In this document: one piece after another, positions 38,852 to 50,843 of the stretch
How the letters are laid out: every line of letters starts with the position of its first letter
Position numbering within the stretch: the first letter of the stretch is position 1
Assembly (NCBI GenBank): GCA_001310555.1
Contig: BAXO01000012.1
Location: 1 to 64,000, forward strand
Origin: Bacillus sp. JCM 19058
GTDB lineage: Bacteria; Bacillota; Bacilli; Bacillales_H; Bacillaceae_D
Direction of reading: 5' to 3'
Length of the DNA: 64,000 bases
The notes under the pieces: generated by a model
What the model was told of the DNA's origin: nothing
The model's input: only the letters and a program-made list of their open reading frames with translations
Databases searched by the model: none
Position numbers and translations under genes: made by a program

Positions 38852-39558
38852 TTACCCCTGCCCTTGCTCAGGTGCGTTTAAATAATAGCCGACCCCCCGC
38901 CTCGTGATAATCCAGGCAGGATAGCTCGGGTTATCCTCGACCTTTTCCCGTAAGCGGCGAACGGTTACATCAACGGTACGCACATCTCCAAAGTAATCGT
39001 AACCCCAAACGGCCTGGAGCAAATGCTCTCGCGTCATGACCTGGCCAGGTGCTTAGCTAAATAATGAATCAGTTCAAACTCACGATGGGTTAGCTCAATC
39101 GTTTCACCGCGGCGCTTAACCTGATATGCATCAGGGTAAATCGTCAGCTCACCGACCACAAGCTCATTTTGCCCTTGCGATTCGTCCGCGCTCACCTTGT
39201 GACGGCGCAAATTCGCCTTTACTCTTGCCAGCAATTCCCGTGTACTGAAAGGCTTTGTCACGTAATCATCAGCGCCAAGCTCAAGCCCTAATACTTTATC
39301 GATTTCCGAATCCTTGGCCGTGAGCATAATGATTGGCACATCCGAATTTTTTCGGACATCCCGGCAAACCTCCATCCCATCTTTATAAGGAAGCATTATA
39401 TCTAGTAGAATTAGATCCGGGTTTTCCTGTTTGACATAATCAATCGCCTGTACACCGTCATAAGCGCAAATCACATTGAATCCTTCTTTTTCAAGATTAA
39501 ATTTTAGTATATCCGCGATTGGTCTTTCATCATCTACGACTAAAATTTTGTTATCCAT
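38852..39558 (-). CDS. walR: Response regulator WalR (frameshifted)
   Basis: This OmpR-family regulator has 235 residues. The receiver domain has [10 protein letters not shown], the phosphoacceptor Asp in [18 protein letters not shown], and the MLTAKDSE and TKPFS switch residues. The winged helix has [15 protein letters not shown] and [20 protein letters not shown]. One G is missing near 39050 (cacctgggcc reduced to cacctggcc), which wrongly ends the frame. The ATG at 39558 is chosen for its AGGAGCG site. It heads the wal operon and is essential in Bacillus. Confidence 0.95.
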
Positions 39559-39753
39559 ATCCAAAATCGCTCCTGTCATTCAATGTCTCTTTCTTTATTC
39601 TATCATATGTGTCTAACGGAAACGCATCCAAAGTTTTTCCCTTTTTATGGTTTATTGCATTAAAGTGCTTTTCTGGAAATCCACTTTGACCGGCTCTTTC
39701 TCGCTCATGCTGCTAGTTTCAGCAATGGGAGAGGCCCATTTTCGCTGCAATAC

Positions 39754-39788
39754 GAAAAAAAGACGCTATACGTATCAACGTATAACGC
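39754..39788 (-). terminator. Terminator of the tRNA operon
   Basis: On the minus strand gcgttatacg pairs with cgtatagcgt across ttgata, followed by seven T. It lies about 15 bases after tRNA-Thr. Confidence 0.75.
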
Positions 39789-39803
39789 CTTTCGTTATAT
39801 AGA

Positions 39804-39876
<73 letters not shown>

Positions 39877-39894
39877 CAGTCATTTTTTTGAAAA

Positions 39895-39970
39895 TGGTGG
39901 CTTGGGACGGAATCGAACCGCCGACACATGGATTTTCAGTCCATTGCTCTACCGACTGAGCTACCAAGCC
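39895..39970 (-). tRNA. tRNA-Phe (anticodon GAA)
   Basis: Acceptor ggcttgg/ccaagcc, D-arm AGCTCAGTCGGTAGAGC, anticodon loop ctgaaaa with GAA, T-arm GGTTCGATTCC and encoded CCA. Confidence 0.96.
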
Positions 39971-39987
39971 AATGATGTAATTTAAAG

Positions 39988-40064
39988 TGGCGGTCCGGAC
40001 GGGACTCGAACCCGCGACCTCCTGCGTGACAGGCAGGCATTCTAACCAACTGAACTACCGGACC
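39988..40064 (-). tRNA. tRNA-Asp (anticodon GTC)
   Basis: Acceptor ggtccgg/ccggacc, D-arm AGTTCAGTTGGTTAGAAT, anticodon loop ctgtcac with GTC, T-arm GGTTCGAGTCC and encoded CCA. Confidence 0.96.
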
Positions 40065-40112
40065 TACTTCAATCAGCATGCTCGTCTACTTTCAAAGGAA
40101 AGCAAGAAAATA

Positions 40113-40187
40113 TGGTGACCCGTACGGGATTCGAACCCGTGTTACCGCCGTGAAAGGGCGGTGTCTTAACCACTTGACCAACGGGCC
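40113..40187 (-). tRNA. tRNA-Glu (anticodon TTC)
   Basis: Acceptor ggcccgt/acgggtc, D-arm GGTCAAGTGGTTAAGAC, anticodon loop ctttcac with TTC, T-arm GGTTCGAATCC and encoded CCA. Confidence 0.96.
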
Positions 40188-40204
40188 AGACAGCATGATG
40201 AAAG

Positions 40205-40280
40205 TGGTGAGCCATGAAGGATTCGAACCTTCGACCCTCTGATTAAAAGTCAGATGCTCTACCAACTGAGCTAATGGCTC
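40205..40280 (-). tRNA. tRNA-Lys (anticodon TTT)
   Basis: Acceptor gagccat/atggctc, D-arm AGCTCAGTTGGTAGAGC, anticodon loop cttttaa with TTT, T-arm GGTTCGAATCC and encoded CCA. It is the first in the five-tRNA transcript Lys-Glu-Asp-Phe-Thr. Confidence 0.96.
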
Positions 40281-40325
40281 TCAAGCTTCCAAATGAGGCT
40301 TCGTTTTTTCTCAGCGACAAAAATT

Positions 40326-40354
40326 ATACTATCATATAAATTTTCCTAGTGCAA
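40326..40354 (-). promoter_or_regulatory. Promoter of the tRNA operon
   Basis: On the minus strand TTGCAC is followed after 17 bases by TAGTAT, about 45 bases upstream of tRNA-Lys. The match to the sigma-A consensus is moderate and the position is right. Confidence 0.5.
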
Positions 40355-40416
40355 GCTATTTTTTTAATTTTGCTAACAGCTATGTACACCCTTGACAGGC
40401 TCTTATAAGAATAACG

Positions 40417-40456
40417 AAAAAAAACGTAAGAGCGCAAGTACTTAGACGAGCGCTCT
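40417..40456 (-). terminator. Terminator of purA
   Basis: agagcgc pairs with gcgctct across a 14-base loop, with eight T following on the minus strand after a short gap. It begins nine bases after the purA stop. Confidence 0.8.
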
Positions 40457-40464
40457 CACCTAAA

Positions 40465-41820
<1,356 letters not shown>

Positions 41821-41823
41821 TTG

Positions 41824-41866
41824 AAATCCGAACATTTATATTATTTCTGATGTATTTGTTCGTCTT
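41824..41866 (-). promoter_or_regulatory. PurBox pair (PurR operator) upstream of purA
   Basis: AAATCCGAACATT (41824-41836) matches the Bacillus PurBox AWWWCCGAACWWT at every position. An inverted partner with TGTTCG (41854-41866) follows after 17 bases, the usual spacing of PurBox pairs. The sites sit just upstream of the -35 box of purA, as at the B. subtilis purA operator. Confidence 0.75.
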
Positions 41867-41884
41867 AATTGGAAATATTGCCGC

Positions 41885-41900
41885 TGTTCCACGTGAAACA
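41885..41900. promoter_or_regulatory. parS site (ParB/Spo0J binding)
   Basis: TGTTCCACGTGAAACA matches the Bacillus parS consensus TGTTNCACGTGAAACA exactly. It lies upstream of the purA operator in the purA-dnaC interval. Spo0J nucleates here to organise the origin region. Confidence 0.92.
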
Positions 41901-42166
41901 GCGATTAGTTTTCATTTTTCGATGAAGAAGCGCTTGGATTTGACCTCACCTACACCTGTTTTCGACAACAATCGATTAGACAGAATAAAAGCGCAGAACG
42001 CCCGCTTTAGCAGCGGAAATGGGACTACGTCAGTGGAGATAAAGGAAGACAGGGATTGTCGCAGATTGAACGGACAAAGGCAAAGGAAGTTTCGTCGTTG
42101 CTAGGCGCTTGTGCTTGTATATAAAATTATTCCAACTACAATTTATCCTTCCTAATCTTTGAACAG

Positions 42167-42203
42167 AAAACGACGGAAACGATTCAAACGGTTTCCGTCG
42201 TCG
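42167..42203 (-). terminator. Terminator of dnaC
   Basis: cgacggaaac (42171-42180) and gtttccgtcg (42191-42200) form a perfect ten-bp stem followed by TTTTC on the minus strand, just after the dnaC stop. The interval 41901-42160 shows no gene I can support. Confidence 0.75.
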
Positions 42204-42206
42204 TAG

Positions 42207-43570
42207 TTAAGCGCCTGGAGGTATATCTCGTTCGTCATGGCGTCTGTCAAGATTAACAAATTTGTTGTATTCCTTTACAAAAGCTAATTCAACTGTACCT
42301 ACCGGACCGTTCCGTTGCTTGGCAATAATGATTTCGATCATGTTCTGGTTTTCCGATTCTTTATCGTAGTAATCATCGCGATAAAGAAACGCGACGATAT
42401 CAGCATCCTGCTCAATACTCCCGGATTCACGAATATCTGACATCATGGGTCGCTTGTCCTGACGGGCTTCGACACCACGGGATAGCTGAGATAACGCGAT
42501 GACCGGTACCTCGAGTTCACGCGCAATTCCTTTCAGTGTTCTCGAGATTTCCGATACTTCCTGCTGACGGTTGTCTCCGTTTCTCCCGTTTCCTTGAATG
42601 AGCTGAAGGTAATCAATCATAATCATACCGAGCCCGCTTTCCTGCTTAAGCCTCCGGCATTTGCCTGATTTCCCCCACCTTCACTCCCGGAGTATCATCG
42701 ATGTAAATTCCGGTTTTTGAAAGGCTTCCCATTGCCATTGTCAATTTTTGCCAATCTTCTGCATTTAGGGCACCGGTTCTCATCCGCTGTGCGTCTATAT
42801 TTCCTTCTGCGCAAAGCATCCGCTGAACAAGCTGCGTGGCTCCCATTTCAAGACTGAATATCGCGACATTTTCGCCGGTTTTTGTTGCGACGTTTTGCGC
42901 AATATTTAATGCAAAAGCTGTTTTACCAACAGATGGTCGTGCAGCAACAATAATTAAATCGTTTCTTTGAAATCCGGCTGTCATTTTATCCAATTCGGCA
43001 AAGCCGGTAGGAATTCCTGTTATATCACCTTTATGGTGTTGAAGCATCTCAATTCGATCATAGGTTTCGACGAGGACATCCTTAATCGAAATAAAAGCGC
43101 TCGTATTTTTTCGTTGTGACACGTCGAGAATCGTCTTCTCTGCCTCATCGAGAATAGCGTCGACTTCATCCTCGCTCGTATAGCCGTCAGCAGCAATATT
43201 GGTCGCGACCCGAATCAATCGGCGCAGCACAGATTTTTCCTCGACAATACGGCTGTAATATTCAATATTGGCGGCTGTTGGAACGGCGTTGGCTAAATCG
43301 CCTAAGTAATTCACTCCCCCAATATCATCGAGCCATTTTCGATCTTGAAGTTCGGCCGTCACTGTCACTAAATCAACCGGCTCTCCCTTTTCCGCGAGCT
43401 CGATCATAACCTGGTAAATCCGTTGGTGCGACGCACGGTAAAAGTCCTCCGGCATAAGGCGTTCAGAGGCTGCGACAAGCGCCTCATCGGCTAAAAAAAA
43501 TTGCACCGAGCACCGCTTGCTCTGCTTCGATATTTTGAGGCGGCGTTCGATCCGCAAACAAATCGCTCAT
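42207..43570 (-). CDS. dnaC: Replicative DNA helicase (DnaB-type; frameshifted)
   Basis: This is the hexameric 5'-3' helicase of the replication fork, about 455 residues. The N-terminal domain starts [20 protein letters not shown] and includes [20 protein letters not shown]. The RecA-like motor has Walker [28 protein letters not shown] (Walker B), [19 protein letters not shown] and [16 protein letters not shown]. The 3' tail encodes [18 protein letters not shown]. Breaks lie in the A8 run near 43495 and near 42655, where GGG and AAAA have each lost a base ([11 protein letters not shown] expected). The ATG follows GGGAGTG. It is co-directional with rplI. Confidence 0.95.
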
Positions 43571-43596
43571 CTTGCAACACTCCCGTTAAATGACTT

Positions 43597-43632
43597 TAAA
43601 ACCCCCACTCTAAGCATAAGTGAAGTGGGGGT
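43597..43632 (-). terminator. Terminator-like hairpin between rplI and dnaC
   Basis: acccccact (43601-43609) and agtgggggt (43624-43632) form a nine-bp GC-rich stem. On the minus strand it is followed by tttaaag, only a short T-run, so partial read-through from rplI into dnaC is likely. Confidence 0.6.
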
Positions 43633-43686
43633 GAAAGAAAACCTCTGCATGAATGGAAATTTTTTTTCGAGCGAATCGGTTAGCGA

Positions 43687-44134
43687 TTACTCTTCGGCAG
43701 TGACGTGAACCTTTACCGTTGCGACAATTTCCGGGTGAATTTTAATTGGCACATTCGTATAGCCAAGCGAACGAATCGGCTCATCAAGCATGATTTTACG
43801 CTTGTCTACCTTCATTTTCATTTTCGTCAGCGTATCGGCAATTTGCTTCGTGGAAATCGCACCGAACAAGCGACCACCTTCTCCGGCCTTCGCTTCATCT
43901 CTATTTCGGTCGCTTCCAGCTTCTCCTTATAAGCTTGAGCCTCTTGCAGCTCTTCCTCAGCTTTTTTTCGCCACGCTTTTCTTTTTTGCTTCCAGATTTT
44001 TCAGGTTCCCTTGCGTTGCTTCAACCGCTAGCTTATTCGGCAACAAGTAGTTTCTCGCATAGCCTTCCGAAACATTTTTCAGCTCGCCTTTTTTCCCTTT
44101 TCCCTTAACATCCTTTAAAAAAAATCACTTTCAT
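43687..44134 (-). CDS. rplI: 50S ribosomal protein L9 (frameshifted)
   Basis: L9 has about 148 residues. It starts [20 protein letters not shown] and has the family signature [17 protein letters not shown], then the long connecting helix and the C-terminal domain [20 protein letters not shown]. Breaks lie in the A8 run near 44118, the T7 run near 43965 and near 43880. The start has GAAGGGGG upstream. It lies two bases after the gdpP stop, so the yybS-gdpP-rplI-dnaC genes form one transcription unit. Confidence 0.94.
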
Positions 44135-44136
44135 GC

Positions 44137-46102
44137 TTACGTTCCCCCTTCTAAAATGTCATCAATCGCACGTTGGAGCATTTCCTTGGCTTCCTTCAAT
44201 GAAACACCTTCAAGCTGGGTCGCCGCATTGGACAGATGACCTCCTCCATTGAGCTCTTCCATCACAAGCTGCACATTTACATCGCCAAGCGAGCGGGCAC
44301 TAATGCTAATCAGGCCATCCTTCCGTTTCGAAATGACAAAAGAAGCGACGACACCTTTCATAGATAGAAGCGTATCGGCTGCCTGGGCAATAATGAGCTG
44401 ACTAAAGGCTTGCTTTTCATTCGCCATTGCAATCGCATAGCCATCCCGGTAGGCTTCTGCGCTCTCGATGAGCTTGGAACGCAAAACATATTGCTCCAGG
44501 TCTTCCTTTAACAGCTTCTGAACGAGCGTCGTATCTGCCCCGTTGGAGCGCAAATACGATGCGGCATCAAAGGTTCTTGCTCCTGTCCGGACGGCAAAGC
44601 TTTTCGTATCAACGATAATTCCTGCCAGCAAGGCGGTTGCTTCCAAGCGATCCAGCTTAAATTCCCTTGGCTGATACTCGAGCAGCTCTGTGACTAATTC
44701 CGCAGTCGATGAGGCATACGGCTCCATGTATACGAGAACCGGGTCGATAATAAATTCCTCACCGCGGCGATGGTGATCGAGCACGACCGTCCGCTCCACT
44801 CGCTCAATCAGTCTAGGCTCAATGACCATCGATGGTTTATGCGTATCAACAATAACGAGCAGCGTCCGTTCCGTGATTTCTTCCAATGCCTCCTGCGGCG
44901 TAATAAAGTGTGACCATAAATGGTCGTGCTTCTCTACTTCTTCCATTAACCGTTGAACATCGGGATTCACTTCTCCCGGATCAAGGACGATGTAGCCTTC
45001 CTTATCGTTGCCATCGGCTATTTTCAGTACACCGATGGCCGCTCCTATCGCATCCATATCCGGGTTTTTATGTCCCATAATAATGACCCGTTCACTTTCA
45101 CGAACGAAATCCCGTAAAGCGTGGGAGATCACACGCGCGCGCACACGAGTTCTCTTCTCCATCGCATTCGATTTTCCTCCATAAAAACGCACTTGCCGTT
45201 CCCTTGTTTAATCGCAACCTGGTCGCCGCCACGTCCAAGAGCAAGGTCCAGACTCGATTGCGCAAGGCGACCGAGCTCGGATAAGGACGTGTCTCCCGTT
45301 CCAATTCCGACGCTCAATGTGATCGGAACCTTCTCTTTGCCCGTTTCCTCCCGGATTTGATCGAGTATTACAAATTTGTTTTTTTCCACGGCAGATAAGA
45401 CTTGATGGCTCATAATCGCAATAAAGCGATCGGAAGCAACTCGGCGCAAGAAAATATCGTATTCTCTTGCCCAATGGTTCAAGCTTGCGGCAACCTGGCT
45501 GCTTAAACGACTCCGTACTTGATCATCGATTCCTTGAGTAACTTCTTCATAATTGTCCAAATAAATATACGAAATCACCGTTTGCGTTTTTTTCTAAAAG
45601 TGTTCGGGTTTCCTCTGCTTCTGTAACATCAAAAAAAATAAAGCAGTCGCTCATTCGACTCGGACGTCACATGATAATATGAACCCTTGATTGGAATGAC
45701 CTTTTCCTCGACGCCTTCTTCGATCAAGGACACTAATTGTTCATCAATTTCGCTTATATGATGCTCGATAATATCGTCTGCCAATTTAGTTTGGACAAAG
45801 GTATTGCACCACTGTATTTTCAAATGCTCATTGTAAAGTAGGATTCCAATCGGCATTTTTGCAAATGCTTCCTCCCCCGCTTTATGAACACGGTATGACA
45901 GCGTCGATATATACTCTTCCAGCTGCTGTTTAAAAGCGAGTCGGGCTTGTATTGCATAAATTGCCACCAACGTCAAAATAATGAAACCGAACACGCCGAG
46001 CTGCCATTGAAAATAAGTAATGACACTTAAAAACACGGTGGAAACAACAAAAAGGACGATGACATGATGGGCATACCATCGCTTCAGTAAAAACTTCGGC
46101 AT
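44137..46102 (-). CDS. gdpP: Cyclic di-AMP phosphodiesterase GdpP (frameshifted)
   Basis: GdpP has about 655 residues and degrades c-di-AMP to pApA. Two N-terminal membrane helices (HHVIVLFVVSTVFLSVITYF, GVFGFIILTLVAIYAIQARL) are followed by a PAS domain (MPIGILLYNEHLKIQWCNTF) and a degenerate GGDEF domain. The DHH domain has GHKNPDMDAIGAAIGVLKIA and VVLDHHRRGEEF, and the DHHA1 domain has ELNGGGHLSNAA. Breaks lie at the A8 run near 45640, the T7 run near 45590 and near 45180. It lowers c-di-AMP and thereby affects potassium uptake and cell-wall homeostasis. Confidence 0.95.
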
Positions 46103-46113
46103 ACTGTCAGCTC

Positions 46114-47049
46114 CTATTTTGGGTTAATGATTCGCTTACGCAAATCAAATCCTAAATCAACAATTCCTAAGATCCGTATGACTGTAAACAGCGGATAGAA
46201 AATAAATCCGCAAATCGTTACAATGATTGGCAACGCTTTAGTGATTTGTTTGTGATAGCAGTAAAAGGCGATAAAGGCCAGTCCTTGAATCGTCATAATA
46301 ACCTCAAGCAACGGAAACACATTCCACACGATGATAAACAAAGTTGAGCCTTCCTCTAATCCGAATAAAAACATGACCATCGCTAGCAAATAAATCCATA
46401 AAATCGACTTAGGGAATGACCAATCGCGAAACGGTGGTAGCTTGTTCACATCGTGACCGAGCCTGCGTAATAAAAGTCCTGCTAACACAGTCGAAACGAC
46501 TGCAAATAGTACACCGGTAATAACGATCATAACCGGGATCATGTACGAAATAATATCGACCATTTGGTAAAGAGCATCCATCGTTCCACTCGGATCCTGC
46601 CCTAAATTTGCAAGCATGCTTTCAGCGAACTGAATCTGCTCGGTCATCACCTCTTCAATAAGCTGCAGCGGGTGTTCATTCAAAAATAAGACGAGCAAAA
46701 TATAGGAAAGCAGCATATTCAAGATATAAATTAATCCACCGCCGAGCAAGACGGAAAAGCCTGACAGCTGACGACGGTAAAGCTCACCGATCACCAATCC
46801 AGCACTACCAAAAAAAAGCGCAAGCGGAATAAATGGCAGCCCTCCGATCATAAAAGACAGAGCACTCGCTACTGCCAACAGCATGAAGCCGGGCTTCAAA
46901 CCGTTTCTGACAACATAAATTATGAAGGGTAATGGGAGAGTCCAAATTGAAATAATATTAAGTATCGGCACAGCAATCGTAATTAGTAATAAAATCATAA
47001 AGAGAGACGCGATAATTGCTCCCTCTGCCAATATTTTTGTTCGCTTCAC
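46114..47049 (-). CDS. yybS: YybS, DUF2232 membrane protein
   Basis: This is an intact 311-residue polytopic membrane protein with about eight hydrophobic helices, starting MKRTKILAEGAIIASLFMIL and carrying YVVRNGLKPGFMLLAVASAL and GGLIYILNMLLSYILLVLF. It belongs to the DUF2232/YybS family that precedes gdpP in Bacillus. The GTG start is supported by GGGGTGGATGC. Function is not established; relatives resemble the S-component-like membrane proteins of ECF transporters in topology. Confidence 0.88.
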   Translation of the reverse strand: MKRTKILAEGAIIASLFMILLLITIAVPILNIISIWTLPLPFIIYVVRNGLKPGFMLLAVASALSFMIGGLPFIPLALFFGSAGLVIGELYRRQLSGFSVLLGGGLIYILNMLLSYILLVLFLNEHPLQLIEEVMTEQIQFAESMLANLGQDPSGTMDALYQMVDIISYMIPVMIVITGVLFAVVSTVLAGLLLRRLGHDVNKLPPFRDWSFPKSILWIYLLAMVMFLFGLEEGSTLFIIVWNVFPLLEVIMTIQGLAFIAFYCYHKQITKALPIIVTICGFIFYPLFTVIRILGIVDLGFDLRKRIINPK

Positions 47050-47568
47050 GCATCCACCCCATTTCCCAATCGACTCTGTTCAATTGCCATCCCATCTATT
47101 TTAGCGTAGTTGCTTCTAAAATTAAAGTTTTGACTCGATTTGCACGGAATAATCACCCGAAAGTTTGTCAGCTTTGTTTCCTGTTGGGAGCTCTCCAATA
47201 TAAGACCCCCGTATAAAATTTCACTCGTGAGAAGCCTTCCCTGTTTCTTGTTCCGGTCCGCAAGGAAAAATCTGATGTTCAAAGTAAGAACATAGAGCAC
47301 CTAAAGTGCCAAAAGCCACTGCTGGGCTCCTAAAAATTCCGGCGATGCGCGGTGTCGCCTTTCTCTTTCACGCGTCTAAAGATAAAATAAGTAATTGACC
47401 AGACATCCATGATTTGATAATTTAGAATAGAAAATAGAAAAAATGTTAGTAAAATTAAAAATTTAATAGAGAGAGGTGAAAGGTCGTCGTCAAATAAGTA
47501 GAAGTAAACATAAGGTTGTTGGGTTAACCCTATAGGAAATTGACCGAGCTCATCTACATTCTTGCGCG

Positions 47569-47594
47569 AATAAATGATATCGATATCATTTATT
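47569..47594. repeat. 26-bp perfect palindrome in the yybS-SBP interval
   Basis: aataaatgatatc followed by its exact reverse complement. AT-rich palindromes of this size usually bind a dimeric regulator. It lies about 210 bp upstream of the lipoprotein gene at 47808 and 520 bp upstream of yybS. The rest of 47050-47800 holds no gene I can support. Confidence 0.6.
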
Positions 47595-47807
47595 TATAAA
47601 AAGTAAGCGGACATTAGGAAAAGGATTATTTGCTATACACAACAAGGTTGGCAGGTTAAACAGCTCCTGACTATGGCGCGAATGATGGAGTTGCCGGCTT
47701 TACTAATTTATTCTGGATGGATCAATATCGTTTTTATATGAACAGGATCGGGTGATATGCACGAAATTAACAAAAAGTATTTTATCTGATCGTTGGAGGT
47801 ATGAATG

Positions 47808-49143
47808 ATGAATCGAATAAAAACGAACCTTTCTCTAGTTCTCTTATTCATCGTAGTTAGCATACTTGTTGCCTGTAGTAGTTCAACTGAAACGAAACAC
47901 AACCAAGACCTAGAATCAGTAGAAGACGAAGTCGTTATTGAGGTTTGGGATGAAAGCGGAGAACCGGTCACTGTAAAAGTGTTGTATCCTTGGGGTGAGG
48001 ACGCTTTTGTGGAACATATTGTGGAAAAATACAAAGACGAAATTCCGCAAAACATTACTCTAGAATGTGTATGTGTTGATGCTCAATTAGAATCCCTTCA
48101 AGAAATGAATGCTAATGGAGTTATCCCCGATATGATTTTTGCCAATTGGGGGATCGACCCGCTTGTCGAGCTGGATATGCTTGAGCCTGTTGATGAGTTT
48201 GTAAAAAAGTACGATGTAGATGTAAATGAGTTTAATCAAAGTGTTATTGCTACTTACCGTGGGATGGACCCTGAAGGAAAAAATCGTTTAATCGGGATGC
48301 CCACATTTGTCGACACCGTTGGCTTGTTTTTTTAATAAAGATATCTTTGATTTATTCGGAGTTCCGTACCCTGATCCAGAAAAACATTTGACATGGACGG
48401 AAGTTCTTGATTTGGCTTCGAAGATGACAGGAGAAAGAGATGGCGTCCAGTATCGCGGCATTGAAATGGGGCCTGGTTTCACATCACACGAAGCTACCTT
48501 CCCATTAAAGGAATTCGGAATAAACTTAACCGATCCTGAAACTGGTGAAGTATTGATTACACAATCTCCTGAAGTGAAACAATACTTGGAGCTCATGAAA
48601 CAGTTCTATAGTATTCCGGAATTATACGATCCGTCACCAGAGGCAAGAGACACCGATAAATTTGCCCAAAAAACGGTGGCAATGACGGTTTCCTGGCCTG
48701 GTTACTTTAGATGGGGGTTAGGAGATCCAGATGAATCAACGATGATCGACGCTGCCCTATACCGGTTTGGGAGGGCGAAGGGAAAAGTCCGCTGCCATAT
48801 GCCCATCCTTATGTGCTGAATAAATATAGTGAGAACAAGGATGCAGCATTCCAAGTTATGTTGGCCATTTCCAGAGCAGACAATATGGACCCACTAACCA
48901 GTCCAACGTCTGACTTCAGTGAATCAAGTGATAACTTCCCTATTTATAAAGAAAAAAAATATGGGTGCATTCTGGAATAACGAGGAAGCGATGCCCCCAT
49001 CACAAATTAGCAAATGGGATCAATATGTTGACATTGCTGGCAATCTAGACAAATTTGCCGAGAGTGATATGGATATCAATGAATTCTTACGAGTGCTGAA
49101 GGAGGAATCGGAAATTAAAATAAAAGATGAAATGGCTAAATAA
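47808..49143 (+). CDS. Extracellular solute-binding lipoprotein, orphan, second copy (frameshifted)
   Basis: A sugar ABC-transporter binding lipoprotein of about 445 residues is on the plus strand, against the core genes. Its signal peptide ends in VVSILVACSSS (lipobox). The mature part has VTVKVLYPWGEDAFVEHIVE, GVIPDMIFANWGIDPLVELD, NKDIFDLFGVPYPDPEKHLT and VQYRGIEMGPGF. It resembles the lipoprotein at 7941-9223 in the region NKDIFDLFGVxYPxxxxTWxEVLDLA. Breaks lie near 48330, 48770 and in the A-run near 48955. GGAGGT sits seven bases before the ATG chosen. No permease genes adjoin. Its location inside the yybS-rpsR interval is not canonical and points to insertion. Confidence 0.85.
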
Positions 49144-49525
49144 TATTGGAAAAACTACAGATCGACATGAATAGAAATGCTAGAGACAATTGTTTCTAAA
49201 TCTTGTCGGTTCCCTCGCCTTCAATAAATCCTTTGCTAGTACTATTGGATTGGGCGGTTAAGGAAGAAGCATGGTGGACTTACAATCACTAAGTCCACCT
49301 CTACCATCTGAGGAGTGTAGCCCTAGCGATGCTTTTTGCAGTAATTGGGTCAAACAATGTAGGAGCACCATAACATAGTAACTTCTTTCTTGAAAACCTG
49401 CGGGAAGCAACGGTTTCCCCTTCCCCCTCGCCGACTAGCGATATATTCGCTGAATCTGCGGCAGGACCTGCTGATTACAGAAAAGGTGGCCGATTCCTGT
49501 CAGCCGCCTATACCCTATTAGCTAT

Positions 49526-49906
49526 TTACTTTTTTTCTTTTACTGCAAAGTAATTATCTTCATCATCTGCAAAATTAAATACTTTATCCCCAGAAGGCAT
49601 ATTTATAACTTCCCCGACTTTGACACTTTTGTTCGATAAGTCGGCATATAATTGCTCGACATTATCCGTGAAAAACATTAACGATGGTGTGCCGAGATCA
49701 TATCGGGCTCCATTTTAGCAACCAATTTTTTTATTTTGGAGAACGATGCTTGTTGCTGCACGGCTAGGGGCAACTTCAATCCATCTCATTCCTTGACCGT
49801 TATCCTCTTCAGCAAGTACGGTAAATCCTAATTTTTCTGTCCAAAAAGCCCGTGCCTCATCTTGGTTATTCACATACAACATAACTTGACCGAGTTTACT
49901 AATCAT
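49526..49906 (-). CDS. VOC-family (glyoxalase-like) protein (frameshifted)
   Basis: A protein of about 126 residues of the vicinal oxygen chelate fold. It starts MISKLGQVMLYVNNQDEARA, includes FWTEKLGFTVLAEEDNGQG and RWIEVAPS, and, after a break near 49715, continues GTPSLMFFTDNVEQLYADLS and VFNFADDEDNYFAVKEKK. Both beta-alpha-beta-beta-beta modules are recognisable. The reaction is unknown; such small VOC proteins include glyoxalases, dioxygenases and antibiotic-binding proteins. The ATG at 49906 follows AAGGAGAGTTAAGAAGG. Confidence 0.8.
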
Positions 49907-49944
49907 CCTTCTTAACTCTCCTTTGTATTGAATATTGATCAAAC

Positions 49945-50190
49945 TCAGGCTCTCCAAGTCAGATGGCCGTCTCCGACATTCCTTACTTGACCGTGTTCAG
50001 GCGCTCTTTCAGACGATGCCAGTTGACGTTGTGCCTCTAGCTTACCCGTGTAACGCTCTTGAAGCCTTCCGCGGACAACCATTCGGAACGGCTGAATAAC
50101 TTCGCCTAGCCTTACCGCACAGATCAATGAATTCCATCGTGTTCTCGGTCGACGATATCGTGTCGTCCTCATTCCCTTCAGCGTATCCAT
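49945..50190 (-). other. Degraded coding-like stretch between VOC gene and rpsR
   Basis: All three minus-strand frames contain protein-like pieces, including an 81-codon Arg-rich ORF with no good ribosome site, and in another frame HNVNWHRLKERLNTVK and FSRSEWLSAEGFKSVTR. The latter hint at a small soluble enzyme broken by several indels. I cannot name a family. Confidence 0.25.
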
Positions 50191-50360
50191 TTCCTCTGTA
50201 CAATAACCCCCTCACATAATAGCCTTCTGTTTTAACTTTTCAAATGAACAACGAGGTTACTTTTTATAGTAGATGAAGGCAACCTCGGCATTTAAAATAA
50301 AATCTTTATTTCATTTCTACAAAATAAGTCATATTCCTTTTTTAGCTAAGTCCCTGAATA

Positions 50361-50400
50361 CAAAAAAGACATGTCAGAAATTAATTTCCAACATGTCTTT
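50361..50400 (-). terminator. Terminator of the rpsF-ssb-rpsR operon
   Basis: aaagacatgt (50365-50374) pairs with acatgtcttt (50391-50400). On the minus strand the stem runs into six T. It starts ten bases after the rpsR stop. Confidence 0.85.
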
Positions 50401-50410
50401 GAGCGACTAA

Positions 50411-50644
50411 TTAGTTTACGTCAGTGACGTAAGGCAATAAAGCGATTTGACGTGCACGCTTAATTGCAATCGTTAATTGACGTTGATACTTTGCTGACGT
50501 TCCAGTTACACGGCGAGGAAGAATTTTTCCACGCTCGGAAATGAAACGCTTAAGCAAGTCAATATCCTTGTAGTCGATTTTTTCAATTTTGTTTACTGTG
50601 AAGAAACAAACCTTACGACGTTTAGGACGACCACGACGAGCCAT
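50411..50644 (-). CDS. rpsR: 30S ribosomal protein S18
   Basis: An intact 77-residue S18, starting [20 protein letters not shown] and carrying [20 protein letters not shown] and [20 protein letters not shown]. It binds the 30S platform next to S6. It is the last gene of the rpsF-ssb-rpsR operon. Confidence 0.97.
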   Translation of the reverse strand: MARRGRPKRRKVCFFTVNKIEKIDYKDIDLLKRFISERGKILPRRVTGTSAKYQRQLTIAIKRARQIALLPYVTDVN

Positions 50645-50843
50645 TTGACAGCACTCCTTTCCTAGTAGAATAGTTTATCGGTGAGCAGGAGCGTCACACG
50701 CTCTGCCTTTTAGAAAAAGTAAACATGTCTATACCCCAAACGGTAGAGGAACATTAAATAGTCTTCCACACGGCCTGAATGAGACATAGTCTCATGATAC
50801 AGAAAGGGTTAAACGCTGGTCGTACAGCATAGAGTTACACCCT

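Noticed and set aside
47046..47300. 84-codon minus-strand ORF upstream of yybS
   Set aside because: Overlaps the yybS ribosome site, composition is not protein-like, and this gap is non-coding in relatives I know of.
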